Shown: positions 17,611 through 25,942, counted from the first letter of the stretch. The stretch: 64,000 bases of DNA from Archangium violaceum (GCF_016859125.1 NZ_CP069338.1:11163501-11227500); one strand, 5' to 3'. A program made the numbers and translations. Notes: a model not told the origin generated them from the sequence alone.

Positions 17611-18680
17611 TCGACCTCGAGAAGCGCTTCCGGGGCGGGCCCACCGTCCAGGCCACCCTGGAGCTGCCCGCCACGCCCGGCCGGGTCGCGGTGCTGTTCG
17701 GCCCCTCGGGCGCGGGCAAGACGACGGTGCTGCGGTGCCTGGCGGGGCTCGACCGGCCCGATCGCGGACGCATCCTCTTCCACGGCGAGCCCTGGTGCGA
17801 CACCGGAGCCCGCGTGTTCCTGCCGCCCCAGCAGCGGCGCGTGGGCCTCCTCTTCCAGGACTACGCCCTCTTCCCCCACCTCACCGCCGAGCAGAACGTC
17901 CAGTACGGCCTCTCCCACCTGCCGGCCGCCGAGCGGCGCGAGCGCTCGCGCCCCCTCTTCGCGCTGCTGCGTCTGGAGGGGCTGGAAGAGCGCAGGCCAC
18001 GCGAGCTCTCCGGTGGACAGCAGCAGCGGGTGGCCCTGGCCCGGGCGCTCGCCATCCGCCCCCGCCTGCTGCTGCTCGACGAGCCCCTGTCCGCGCTGGA
18101 TGCGCCCTCGCGCGAGCACCTCCGGGGCGAGCTGCGGCGACTGCTCCGGGAGCTGGGCGTGCCCACCGTGGTGGTGACGCACGACAGGCTGGAGGCGCTC
18201 GCGCTGGGGGATGACCTGGTGGCCATGGAGGGCGGCCGGGTGTGTCAGGTGGGGCCCGTGGCCGACGTGTTCAACCACCCGGCGGAGCTCGCGGTGGCGC
18301 GGATGACGGGCATCGAGACGGTGCTGCCGGGCACGGTGCTGCGGCGCGAGCAGGGCCTGGCCACGGTGGAGGTGGGCCCGCATCACCTCGTCTCCCTGGA
18401 GCCCCCGCACGAGGGGCACGCCGTCTTCGTCTGCCTCCGGGCGGAGGACGTCACGCTGGGCCCTCCCGAGGCGGCTCCCACCAGCGCGCGCAACCGGCTG
18501 CCCTGTACCGTGGTGTCCCTCTCCCCCGAGGGAGCGCTCGTTCGCGTGGTGCTCGACGCGGGCTTCCCCCTGGTGGCGCGGGTGACGCGCTTCTCCAGTG
18601 AGGAGTTGGGGCTCGCCGAGGGCCGGCCCGTCACGGCCACCTTCAAGGCGCCCTCGGTACGGGTCGTGCCGCGCCCCTAA
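17592..18680 (+). CDS. modC: Molybdate ABC transporter ATPase ModC
   Basis: 362 residues. Nucleotide-binding domain with Walker A GPSGAGKTT (about 36), signature LSGGQQQR, Walker B LLLLDEPLSALD and switch His in VVTHDRLEA. Residues about 290-360 form the MOP/TOBE-like domain (RNRLPCTVVSLSPEGALVRV) that binds oxyanion in this family and gives feedback inhibition. The ATG overlaps the end of modB. It ends two bases from the convergent pseudo-receiver gene. Confidence 0.93.
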   Translation: MADTLVIDLEKRFRGGPTVQATLELPATPGRVAVLFGPSGAGKTTVLRCLAGLDRPDRGRILFHGEPWCDTGARVFLPPQQRRVGLLFQDYALFPHLTAEQNVQYGLSHLPAAERRERSRPLFALLRLEGLEERRPRELSGGQQQRVALARALAIRPRLLLLDEPLSALDAPSREHLRGELRRLLRELGVPTVVVTHDRLEALALGDDLVAMEGGRVCQVGPVADVFNHPAELAVARMTGIETVLPGTVLRREQGLATVEVGPHHLVSLEPPHEGHAVFVCLRAEDVTLGPPEAAPTSARNRLPCTVVSLSPEGALVRVVLDAGFPLVARVTRFSSEELGLAEGRPVTATFKAPSVRVVPRP

Positions 18681-18681
18681 C

Positions 18682-19173
18682 CTACAGACTCGTCTGGCGC
18701 GAGGAGACCAACGCCAGGGCGGTGGTCCTCAGGTCCTCGAGATCCGCGGACGCATCGAGGATGCAGACGCCGTGGATCCGCGCCATCCGCTCGCGCAGCT
18801 TCGGGCTGGTGAAGGCGCTGTAGAGGATGACGGGCACCTCCGGATGACTGGCGCACAGCCGCTCGAGCGCCGCCAGTCCGGCGTCGCCCAGCATCCGCGC
18901 GTTGCCGATGATGAGCTCCGGCGCCTTCGAGGGCCCGGAGAAGAGTCCCTCGGAGAGCAGCTGGACGGCGTCCCGCGCGTCGTCGACCACGCCGACCTCG
19001 AAGCGCTCCTTCACGAGCATGTCGCGCATGAGCTGGCGCCGCTCCTTCAGGTTCTCCAGCAACAACACCTGACCCTGGAACACGACCGAGTGCCTCCGGG
19101 GCTCGCCCCAGAACGAGGCCCGGCCCATCCGCGAAGACTCCCTGTTCTGGTTGACCACCGCGTTGACTCCCAT
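18682..19173 (-). CDS. Receiver-like protein lacking the phospho-acceptor Asp
   Basis: 163 residues. A 30-residue leader is followed by a CheY-like fold (VLLLENLKERRQLMRDML, PELIIGNARMLGDAGL, VPVILYSAFTSPKLRERM). At the phospho-acceptor place stands Asn91 (IIGNARM instead of the usual LDxxM), the acidic pair is reduced to one Glu, and the switch Lys is not evident. No output domain is present. It is therefore predicted to be a phosphorylation-independent adaptor. The ATG at 19173 follows GGAGG by ten bases. It is divergent from the pseudokinase with 264 bases between. Confidence 0.75.
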   Translation of the reverse strand: MGVNAVVNQNRESSRMGRASFWGEPRRHSVVFQGQVLLLENLKERRQLMRDMLVKERFEVGVVDDARDAVQLLSEGLFSGPSKAPELIIGNARMLGDAGLAALERLCASHPEVPVILYSAFTSPKLRERMARIHGVCILDASADLEDLRTTALALVSSRQTSL

Positions 19174-19380
19174 GACGGCCACGCCTCCCCTTCGACAGGC
19201 CGTACCCGCGAGCAGGAACCGTGCCGCGCCCGCGTCGCGTCATACCCCGAAGATGCTCACAAGGACTAAGCATCGCCGATCGATCTGACCAGGGCTCGAA
19301 GCGGGAAAAACGCTCCATGTGGCTTTTTTCCACAATTCGGACGGAGTCAGCGAGGAGACAAGGAGGGGGGACGTTCGGGC

Positions 19381-19434
19381 ATGCGCTCCATGGGGACCTA
19401 CTACACAAGTCACTCCCCGCATGCTACTGCATAG
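19381..19434 (+). CDS. Possible 17-codon leader peptide ahead of the pseudokinase
   Basis: ATG CGC TCC ATG begins a 17-codon frame ending TAG at 19432-19434, three bases before the ATG of the next gene. AAGGAGGGGGG at 19360-19370 is a strong SD-like run, 10-14 bases upstream, a little far. The pseudokinase ATG has no good SD of its own, so translation could be coupled through this short frame. It may instead be a chance frame. Confidence 0.3.
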   Translation: MRSMGTYYTSHSPHATA

Positions 19435-19437
19435 GTC

Positions 19438-20076
19438 ATGTCCACCACTCCCTTCGATCCTGTCTCCCTCCAGCCCGGCGATGAAGTCGCGGGCTGGCGC
19501 GTCCTGCGCCGCTGGCGCCAGGACTCCTTCAGCATCACCTGGGCGGTCGAGCGCGGGGGCCAACGCCGCCTGCTGCGCATCGCCCTGCATCCACCCAGCG
19601 CACCCGATGGTCCGTTCATGGAACGGTTCCTGGAGCGAGAGGCGGGAGCCCTGCGCCTCGTGCGCCATCCCTGCATCATCCGGCTCCACTCGGACGGGCG
19701 CTGGCCGGAGCCCGTCCACGGCTTCCGCTACCTGCTCCTGGATTATGTGGAGGACACCACCCTCCGGGACGCGAAGAAACGAGGCCTGACCCCGAAGCAG
19801 ACCGTCGCCATCTTCTCGAAGCTCTCGCAAATCATCGGGGCCATGCGCCGCGTCCAGCTCAACCATGGCTCCATCCAGTCGGACACGATCCTCCTGCGCG
19901 CGGACGGTCAGCCCCTCCTCGTCGACTTCAGCCGCGCCGACTGGCCGGGCAATCCCTACCCTCCCGATACCCTGACCGTCGGCCACCTCGGGCACATCGA
20001 CGACATCCTGGGGAAGATCGGCGGTGATCCTGGAGTTCCCGGCCCCGGCGACCCCGGAAAACAATCCCCCAATTGA
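19438..20076 (+). CDS. Ser/Thr kinase-like pseudokinase
   Basis: 212 residues that follow the protein-kinase fold through the activation segment and then stop. Key residues are changed: no Gly-rich loop pattern around residue 22-35, the strand-3 Lys is Arg (R47), the HRD catalytic motif reads HGS (143-145), the following Lys is Gln and the Asn is Thr; DFG reads DFS (163-165) with its Asp kept. The C-lobe after the activation loop is largely missing. Catalysis is therefore unlikely and a scaffold or ligand-sensing role is inferred. It precedes the adaptor/exporter genes by 138 bases on the same strand. Confidence 0.75.
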   Translation: MSTTPFDPVSLQPGDEVAGWRVLRRWRQDSFSITWAVERGGQRRLLRIALHPPSAPDGPFMERFLEREAGALRLVRHPCIIRLHSDGRWPEPVHGFRYLLLDYVEDTTLRDAKKRGLTPKQTVAIFSKLSQIIGAMRRVQLNHGSIQSDTILLRADGQPLLVDFSRADWPGNPYPPDTLTVGHLGHIDDILGKIGGDPGVPGPGDPGKQSPN

Positions 20077-20214
20077 GCCCGGATGGGCCCGATCCCCTGG
20101 AGCGGACCCCGGCGAGCGGGCTCATGCGCCCGTCCGCACTCGCATCCACCGTGACGCGTCACAACGCCGCCCCGCCGAGTCATCCCATGTGGGAGCTTCC
20201 ATGGGAGAAACGGG

Positions 20215-21150
20215 ATGCGTCGTTGGGGCCGGATGATGGCAGTCGGGGGGGGATTGATCTGGCTGGGGAACGTGGGGGCGTCGGCGCCCGCGCTCGCGAA
20301 CTCCGACCCGAGTGGGGACGGCCCTCCGCCCGCCCTGGTGGTGGACGGAGGTGCCGCCTCCCGCTCGGACACATTGGAACCCTTCCTCGGGGTCATCATC
20401 CCCCAGGACTCGGTGGAGGTGAGCTCCCGCTTCGACTCGCGACTGGAGAAGCTCGAGGTCGACGTCGGTGATTCCGTGCACGCGGGCCAGGTGCTCGCAC
20501 GGCTGGATACGCGCTCGCTGCGGCAGGAGTTGGCCGCGGCCGAGGCCACCCTCCAGGGCTCGCGAGCCGAGGAGCAGGCCGCCGCCTTCGCCCTCTCCGA
20601 GGCCCGTGCGAACAAGGCCCGCTACTTCACCCCCCGTGCCCTGCAGCTGGGCGTCCATTCCCAGGAGGAATTGGACAAGGTCCGCTACGCGGAGAGCACC
20701 GCCCGGGCCCGCCTGCGGGCGGCTCGGGCTCAGACGCTCCAGCGGAAGGCCCAGGTGGCCGAGCTGCGGCAGAACCTCGACGACGCCACGCTCGTGGCTC
20801 CCTTCGCGGGAGTGGTGGCCGCGAAGCACGCCAGCCCGGGGACCCGGCTGGCCGCGGGGCAACCCGTGCTCAAGCTGCTCGGCACCGGCGGCTGGAAGGT
20901 GCGCTTCGCCATGCCCGAGGACGCGGCGCGGCGGCTCCAGCCGGGCGCTCCCCTGGAGGTGAATGTCCTCCAGGAAGACATGTCACTCACCTGCGAGCTG
21001 GAGAGCGTCGCACCCGAGGTGGACGCCGCGGCCCGCCTGGTCTTCGCCACCGCCGTCTTCAAGCAGCCACCACCGCCCGAGGCTTCCTCCGGCATGGTCG
21101 TCCACGTCCGTCCGGGACCCGGCTCCGTGCCAAGGGGGGCCACACCGTAA
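20215..21150 (+). CDS. Periplasmic adaptor (HlyD/RND membrane-fusion type)
   Basis: 311 residues. A signal-peptide-like start (ending ALANS, about 29) is followed by a biotinyl-lipoyl-like half (DVGDSVHAGQVLARLDTRSL), a helical hairpin of about 80 residues with coiled-coil character (AEATLQGSRAEEQAA onward), and the second lipoyl half (ATLVAPFAGVVAAKHASPGT), then a beta-barrel. This is the layout of tripartite pump adaptors. The stop is two bases before the next adaptor gene. GGGAGAA precedes the ATG. No RND pump is adjacent; the likely partner is the ABC exporter downstream. Confidence 0.85.
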   Translation: MRRWGRMMAVGGGLIWLGNVGASAPALANSDPSGDGPPPALVVDGGAASRSDTLEPFLGVIIPQDSVEVSSRFDSRLEKLEVDVGDSVHAGQVLARLDTRSLRQELAAAEATLQGSRAEEQAAAFALSEARANKARYFTPRALQLGVHSQEELDKVRYAESTARARLRAARAQTLQRKAQVAELRQNLDDATLVAPFAGVVAAKHASPGTRLAAGQPVLKLLGTGGWKVRFAMPEDAARRLQPGAPLEVNVLQEDMSLTCELESVAPEVDAAARLVFATAVFKQPPPPEASSGMVVHVRPGPGSVPRGATP

Positions 21151-21152
21151 TC

Positions 21153-22100
21153 ATGGAAGCCACGCAGCGGACCCGCATCTTCCGTGAGGAGGCCCTGCGC
21201 CACCACGAGGGCTCCCGGGAAGAGGGAGACCTCCTCCGCATCTCCCCGCGGTGGACCCGGTGGACGTATTGGGTGCTGCTCGCCCTGGTCGTCGCGGCGG
21301 GCCTCTACTCCGTGCTCGGCACCCTGCCCGAGTACGCCTCCGGCCCCGCGGTGGTGAAGATCGAGGGCCGGAGCGCTCTCACCCCACAGCGGCCGGGCAT
21401 CGTCGCCTCCGTGGAGGTGAAGCCCGGGCAGCGGGTGGAGGCCGGACAACCCCTGGTGAGCTTCCTCTCCCAGGAGGAGACGGCCACGTTGGAGCGGATC
21501 CAGCGCGAGTTCGAGCTGCAGCTCGTCCGGGTGCTGCAGGATCCAACGGACGAGGCCGCGCGTCAGTCCCTCACCTCCCTGCGGGCCGAGCGCGAGCTGG
21601 CCCAGGCCCGGCAACAGGCCCGGACGTTGAGGGCGCCGCACGCCGGGGTCGTGAACGCCTTGCGTGTGCGCGAGGGCCAGTACGTCAACCCGGGAGAGAA
21701 CGTGGTCTCCGTGGTCGGCGACGACGTGCACGTGACACTGGTGGCCCTGCTGCCCGGTGGCTACCGGCCGAGGCTCGAGCCGGGCAATCCCTTGCGCGTG
21801 GAGCTCCATGGCTTCAGCCACGAGTACCAGACGCTCACCATCGACTCCGTGGGAGACCAGGTCATCGGCCCCGCGGAGGTCCGCCGCTACCTGGGCCCGG
21901 ACAGCGGAGATGCCCTTCAACTCTCGGGCCCCATGGTGCTGGTGCGGGCGCGCATCGACTCGCCAACCTTCACCGTCAGGGGGAGGACGTTCAACTACTT
22001 CGACGGGATGCTGGCCCGGGCCGATGCGCGCGTGCGCACGGAGCGCATCCTCGTCACGCTCATTCCAGGCCTGAAGGGAGCACTGGGACATGAGGACTGA
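21153..22100 (+). CDS. HlyD-like adaptor of the C39 ABC exporter
   Basis: 315 residues. A cytoplasmic N-terminus of about 35 residues, one membrane helix (YWVLLALVVAAGLYSVLG, about 38-56), a lipoyl half (GIVASVEVKPGQRVEAGQPL), a short helical hairpin, the second half (LRAPHAGVVNALRVREGQY) and a barrel region. This matches adaptors of bacteriocin-type exporters rather than RND pumps. Its end overlaps the exporter gene by 11 bases, strong evidence for a functional pair. Helical hairpin is short, so contact with a TolC channel may need the first adaptor. Confidence 0.88.
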   Translation: MEATQRTRIFREEALRHHEGSREEGDLLRISPRWTRWTYWVLLALVVAAGLYSVLGTLPEYASGPAVVKIEGRSALTPQRPGIVASVEVKPGQRVEAGQPLVSFLSQEETATLERIQREFELQLVRVLQDPTDEAARQSLTSLRAERELAQARQQARTLRAPHAGVVNALRVREGQYVNPGENVVSVVGDDVHVTLVALLPGGYRPRLEPGNPLRVELHGFSHEYQTLTIDSVGDQVIGPAEVRRYLGPDSGDALQLSGPMVLVRARIDSPTFTVRGRTFNYFDGMLARADARVRTERILVTLIPGLKGALGHED

Positions 22101-24318
22101 GTCCGTCCGGAATCCGGGGCTCACGGAGCGCTTCCCCGCGTTCCGCAACCTGCGCGTGAAGGGCCGGGAGCGCCGCATCCCGCTCGTGCGTCAGCTCTCG
22201 GAGATCGAATGTGGCGCCGCCTGTCTCGCCATGGTGCTCGGCTACCATGGGAAGCCGGTGCGTCTGGAGGAGGTCCGCCAGGCGATGGGCGCGGCGAGGG
22301 ATGGGGTGTCGGCGCTCGACATCCTGCGCACGGCCCGCACCTTCGGGCTGCGCGGACGCGGCGTCTCCGTGGACGACGAGGCCCTCACCTACCTGCCCGC
22401 CGGCACCATCCTCCACTGGCGGTTCTCGCACTTCGTCGTCTTCGAGAAGCTGGGGCGGGATGGCGTCCACCTGCTCGACCCGGGCCATGGCCGGCGCAAG
22501 GTGTCGATGGAGCGCTTCCGCCAGTCCTTCACCGGCGTGGCCCTGTTGCTGGAGCCGGGTGAGAACTTCGAGACGGGCGGCAGGTCCCGTCCGCGCTCGG
22601 CCGCGAGGTACGCACTGCAGGTGCTCCAGCAGTCGCACGTCCTCCAGCGCATCATCGTCGTCTCACTCATCCTCCAACTCTTCGCGCTGGCGGTGCCGGC
22701 GCTGACAGGGCTCATCATCGACCGGGTGGTGCCTCGGGGAGACACGCACCTGTTGCTGGTCGTGGGCCTGGGCTTCATGTCGCTGGCCGTCTTCCAGCTC
22801 CTCACCTTGCTCATCCGAAGCCACCTGTTGCTCGAGCTGCGCACGCGCATGGACTCGAACATGACGCTCGGATTCCTCGAGCACCTGGTGGGCCTGTCCT
22901 ATGCCTTCTTCCAGGTGCGCGCGGCGGGCGATCTCATGCAGCGGCTCAACAGCAACGCCACCGTGCGGGAAATCCTTTCCTCCAGCACGCTCTCCGCCCT
23001 GCTCGATGGCGCCCTGGTGGTCCTCTACCTCGTGCTGTTGTTCGTGGTGAGTCCGCCCATGGCGCTCATCGTCCTGGGGCTCGGCGGCCTGCAGCTCCTC
23101 ATCCTCCTGCTCTCCACGCACCGCCAGCGCGCGCTGATGTCGGAGAACCTGGAAGTGGAAGCGAAGAGCCAGAGCTACCAGATTGAAATGCTCACCGGCA
23201 TCCAGACACTCAAGGCGTTTGGCGTGGAACACCAGGCGGTGCAACGCTTCTCGGAAAATTTCGTCAGCGTGCTGAATGTGTCGCTGAAACGGGGCCGGTT
23301 GTCGGCGTGGGTGGAGTCTCTCACCGGGACGCTGCGGCTGGTGGCGCCGCTGGTGCTGCTCACCTTCGGGGCCCTCCAGGTGCTGGGCGGGCACATGACG
23401 CTGGGCACCATGATGGGGCTCAGCGCGCTCGCAGGGGCGCTGCTCGTGCCGCTGGGCAACATGGTCACCACGGGCTCCCAGCTCCAGCTGCTGCGCAGCT
23501 ACATCGAGCGCATCGACGACGTGCTGGACACCCCGCCCGAGCGCGACCCGGCGAAGCCCGGCCGACAGGTGAAGCTGAAGGGTGGCATCGAGTTGGACCG
23601 GGTGTCCTTCCGTTACGCGGATACGTCACCGCTGGTGGTGCAGGATGTGTCGCTGCGCATCGAGCCCGGCCAGTCCGTGGCAATTGTCGGCCGCTCGGGC
23701 GCCGGGAAGACGACCCTGGCCAACCTGCTGCTCGGCCTGTACCTGCCCACCTCCGGGCGCGTCCTCTTCGACGGGGAGGATCTGATGGAGTTGGATTTGC
23801 ACTCGGTGCGGAGCCAGATGGGCGTGGTGCCCCAGGAGCCAACCTTCTTCAGCTCCACGCTGCGCGGAAACATCGCCATCGCCGACCCGGCCGCTCCATT
23901 GGATGCCATCATCGAGGCCGCACGGCGGGCCTGGCTCCACGACGACGTCATGGCCATGCCCCTGGGTTATGACACGCCGCTGGTGGACCGGGGCGCGTCG
24001 CTCTCGGGAGGCCAGAGACAACGGCTGGCATTGGCCCGGGCGCTGATGCAGAAACCCGCGGTGCTGCTGCTGGACGAGGCCACCAGCGCCCTCGACGCCA
24101 TCACCGAGAGCCGGGTGCAACAGTCGCTCGCCTCGCTCCCGTGCACCCGCGTCATCATTGCCCACCGGCTGAGCACCGTGGTGGACGCGGACCTGATCCT
24201 CGTCATGGACGAGGGCCGGCTGGTGGAGTCCGGCCGGCATCAAGAGCTGCTCCTGCGCGGCGGCATCTACGCGGAGCTGGTGCGCGCCCAGGTGCGCAAG
24301 AGCGGTCGTCTGGAATGA
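22090..24318 (+). CDS. Peptidase-containing ABC exporter (C39 bacteriocin-type)
   Basis: 742 residues. Residues 28-150 form a C39 peptidase with catalytic Cys41 (SEIECGAACLAM), oxyanion Gln35, His114 (SHFVVFEK) and Asp130 (LLDPGHG), all present. Six membrane helices follow (about 185-460), then an ATPase with Walker A GRSGAGKTT, signature LSGGQRQR and Walker B LLLDEATSALD. Known role of the family: cleave a leader after a double-Gly motif and export the peptide. No precursor with such a leader was seen nearby, so the cargo is unknown. It overlaps the HlyD-like gene and ends one base from the convergent glycosyltransferase gene. Confidence 0.93.
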   Translation: MRTESVRNPGLTERFPAFRNLRVKGRERRIPLVRQLSEIECGAACLAMVLGYHGKPVRLEEVRQAMGAARDGVSALDILRTARTFGLRGRGVSVDDEALTYLPAGTILHWRFSHFVVFEKLGRDGVHLLDPGHGRRKVSMERFRQSFTGVALLLEPGENFETGGRSRPRSAARYALQVLQQSHVLQRIIVVSLILQLFALAVPALTGLIIDRVVPRGDTHLLLVVGLGFMSLAVFQLLTLLIRSHLLLELRTRMDSNMTLGFLEHLVGLSYAFFQVRAAGDLMQRLNSNATVREILSSSTLSALLDGALVVLYLVLLFVVSPPMALIVLGLGGLQLLILLLSTHRQRALMSENLEVEAKSQSYQIEMLTGIQTLKAFGVEHQAVQRFSENFVSVLNVSLKRGRLSAWVESLTGTLRLVAPLVLLTFGALQVLGGHMTLGTMMGLSALAGALLVPLGNMVTTGSQLQLLRSYIERIDDVLDTPPERDPAKPGRQVKLKGGIELDRVSFRYADTSPLVVQDVSLRIEPGQSVAIVGRSGAGKTTLANLLLGLYLPTSGRVLFDGEDLMELDLHSVRSQMGVVPQEPTFFSSTLRGNIAIADPAAPLDAIIEAARRAWLHDDVMAMPLGYDTPLVDRGASLSGGQRQRLALARALMQKPAVLLLDEATSALDAITESRVQQSLASLPCTRVIIAHRLSTVVDADLILVMDEGRLVESGRHQELLLRGGIYAELVRAQVRKSGRLE

Positions 24319-24319
24319 C

Positions 24320-25123
24320 TCACGCTCGCGCGGGCCCGAGTCCGCGCCGGGCCGTCGCCAGGACGCGCAGGAACGCCATGCCCCGGCGCACCCACCGTAC
24401 CCACGACACCAGCACCCTGCGGGGGCGCGACGCCCAGCGCCCCTCCAGCAGCGACTCCAACGCCACGCCCGTCCCCACCAGCACCGCCGGATTCAGCCGC
24501 GTGGCGGCGTACTGGCAGAACAGCTCCTGCTTGGGTGTCGCCATGGACACCAGCACCAGCTCCGGCCGCGTCAGGGCCATGCGCTCGAGCAACCTGTCCA
24601 CCCACGGGCCCCGCCCGTCCTCGGGCACTCCCGGCGCGGCCACGCCCACCGCGAGCAACCGGTAGCGCTCCCGCAGCTCGCACGCGGTCCACTCGGCGAG
24701 GCCCGGCCGCTCCGCCACCACGAGCACCCGCCAGGCCCGCGAGCCCGCCAGCCTGGCCAGCGCGGGCAACCACTCCGCGCCCGCTCGCCGCTCCGGCAGG
24801 GGCGCGCCAATCACCTGCGCCGCCCGCACCAGCGCCGCGCCTCCCGCCAGCGACAGATCCGCCGTGGCGAGAGACTCGCGCAGGGCCGCATCCTCCTCCG
24901 CCAACGCCACCTGCTCCACGTCCGGCGTGACGATGCGCCCCCCCTGTCCACCCGTCACGAGCCCCTCGATGGACTGGAGCACCTCGTTCAGGCGTCCCAT
25001 ATCCAACGCGACGTGACCGATGCGCACGCGCGGGAAGGCCCGTCCCGGCTCCCGCTCGAGCATGCTCGGTGCTGGAAGCGCCAGCCCGCTTCGTGGCGTC
25101 TCCAGCCCGACAACCCCGTTCAT
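24320..25123 (-). CDS. WecG/TagA/CpsF-family glycosyltransferase with altered active site
   Basis: 267 residues. After a variable 30-residue start come the family blocks: IVTPDVEQVALA (Thr66 kept; usually TPN), ADLSLAGGAALVRAAQ, PLPERRAGAEWL, and the C-terminal VSMATPKQELF and GTGVALESLLEGR. In WecG/TagA enzymes the second block reads PDG, with an essential Asp; here it reads LAGG (A93-G94). The family transfers N-acetylmannosamine-type sugars to lipid-linked acceptors. The change suggests altered or lost activity. The ATG at 25123 has AGGAGG six bases upstream. Basic, amphipathic C-terminus (RRVLVSWVRWVRRGMAFL) may touch the membrane. Confidence 0.82.
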   Translation of the reverse strand: MNGVVGLETPRSGLALPAPSMLEREPGRAFPRVRIGHVALDMGRLNEVLQSIEGLVTGGQGGRIVTPDVEQVALAEEDAALRESLATADLSLAGGAALVRAAQVIGAPLPERRAGAEWLPALARLAGSRAWRVLVVAERPGLAEWTACELRERYRLLAVGVAAPGVPEDGRGPWVDRLLERMALTRPELVLVSMATPKQELFCQYAATRLNPAVLVGTGVALESLLEGRWASRPRRVLVSWVRWVRRGMAFLRVLATARRGLGPARA

Positions 25124-25161
25124 CACCCTCCTCCTCCTGGCACCCTCGATGGGCCGAGACA

Positions 25162-25178
25162 GTGGTGTCACGCACCAC
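25162..25178. promoter_or_regulatory. Small palindrome upstream of the glycosyltransferase
   Basis: GTGGTG (25162-25167) and CACCAC (25173-25178) flank TCACG, 39 bases before the start at 25123. It could be an operator, for example for the LuxR-type regulator encoded just upstream. Evidence is symmetry and position only. Confidence 0.25.
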
Positions 25179-25252
25179 GATCTGCCAGTGGGGTCTGACG
25201 TATCCGAGGTCCCGGGGCTGACGGGGTGACATCCCCGGGAAATCCTCCAGCG

Positions 25253-25942
25253 CTAGAGGTCCGGCGGAGGACGAACGCCCAGGTGACACGCACGCAACGC
25301 CAGCTGGGTCCGGTTCTCCGCCCCCAGCTTCCGGTACAGCTGCGTCACGTGCGACTTCACCGTTCTCTCGGCGATCTGCAGGTGCGCGGCGATCTTCAGG
25401 TTGTCCGCGCCTCCCGCCACGTATGCCAACACCTCGCGCTCACGCTGCGTGAGGGTGAGCAGGACGCTCGCCGTGGACGTGGCCACCGGTGGATGCTCGA
25501 AGTCGTTGCGCAACAGTTGCACCGGGAAGAGCTTCTCCCCGCGCACCAGGGCATTGACCGCCGTGCACACCGCGTTCATCGTCAGACTCTGCCGGAAGAG
25601 GTAGCCCGAGGCGCCCTCCTCGAAGCATTGCGAGACGAAGTCCTGGGCGTTCGCCGACGACAACACCAGCATCCGGACCTCCAGGCGGCGCTTGCGCGCT
25701 TCACGCAGGAGATTCAACCCCTCCGTGGCCGAGCACCCCATGTCCGCGTCGCCTTCCGGCTCCACGTCCAGGATGGCCACCTGGGGCGGATCCGTCCCGA
25801 TGCCATCGAGGAGCGTCCTCACGTCCCGGGTCACCCACAGGACATTCAACCCTTCGCCCCTCAGTCCATCGGCCAATCCCTGCCAGGCCGCCCACGGTCC
25901 TTCCAAAACACCCACACGAACTTCCGATTGATTCGATGCCAT
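25253..25942 (-). CDS. LuxR-type response regulator with unusual receiver
   Basis: 229 residues. The receiver-like half keeps an Asp at the expected phospho-site (VAILDVEPEG, D59) but lacks the acidic pair (VGVLEGPW) and has Arg where the conserved Lys stands (GYLFRQS). The C-terminal half is a typical LuxR HTH (155-225, LTQREREVLAYVAGGADN, ERTVKSHVTQLYRKL). It probably binds DNA; control by phosphorylation is doubtful. It lies 129 bases upstream of the WecG-like gene on the same strand and may regulate it. Confidence 0.85.
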   Translation of the reverse strand: MASNQSEVRVGVLEGPWAAWQGLADGLRGEGLNVLWVTRDVRTLLDGIGTDPPQVAILDVEPEGDADMGCSATEGLNLLREARKRRLEVRMLVLSSANAQDFVSQCFEEGASGYLFRQSLTMNAVCTAVNALVRGEKLFPVQLLRNDFEHPPVATSTASVLLTLTQREREVLAYVAGGADNLKIAAHLQIAERTVKSHVTQLYRKLGAENRTQLALRACHLGVRPPPDL

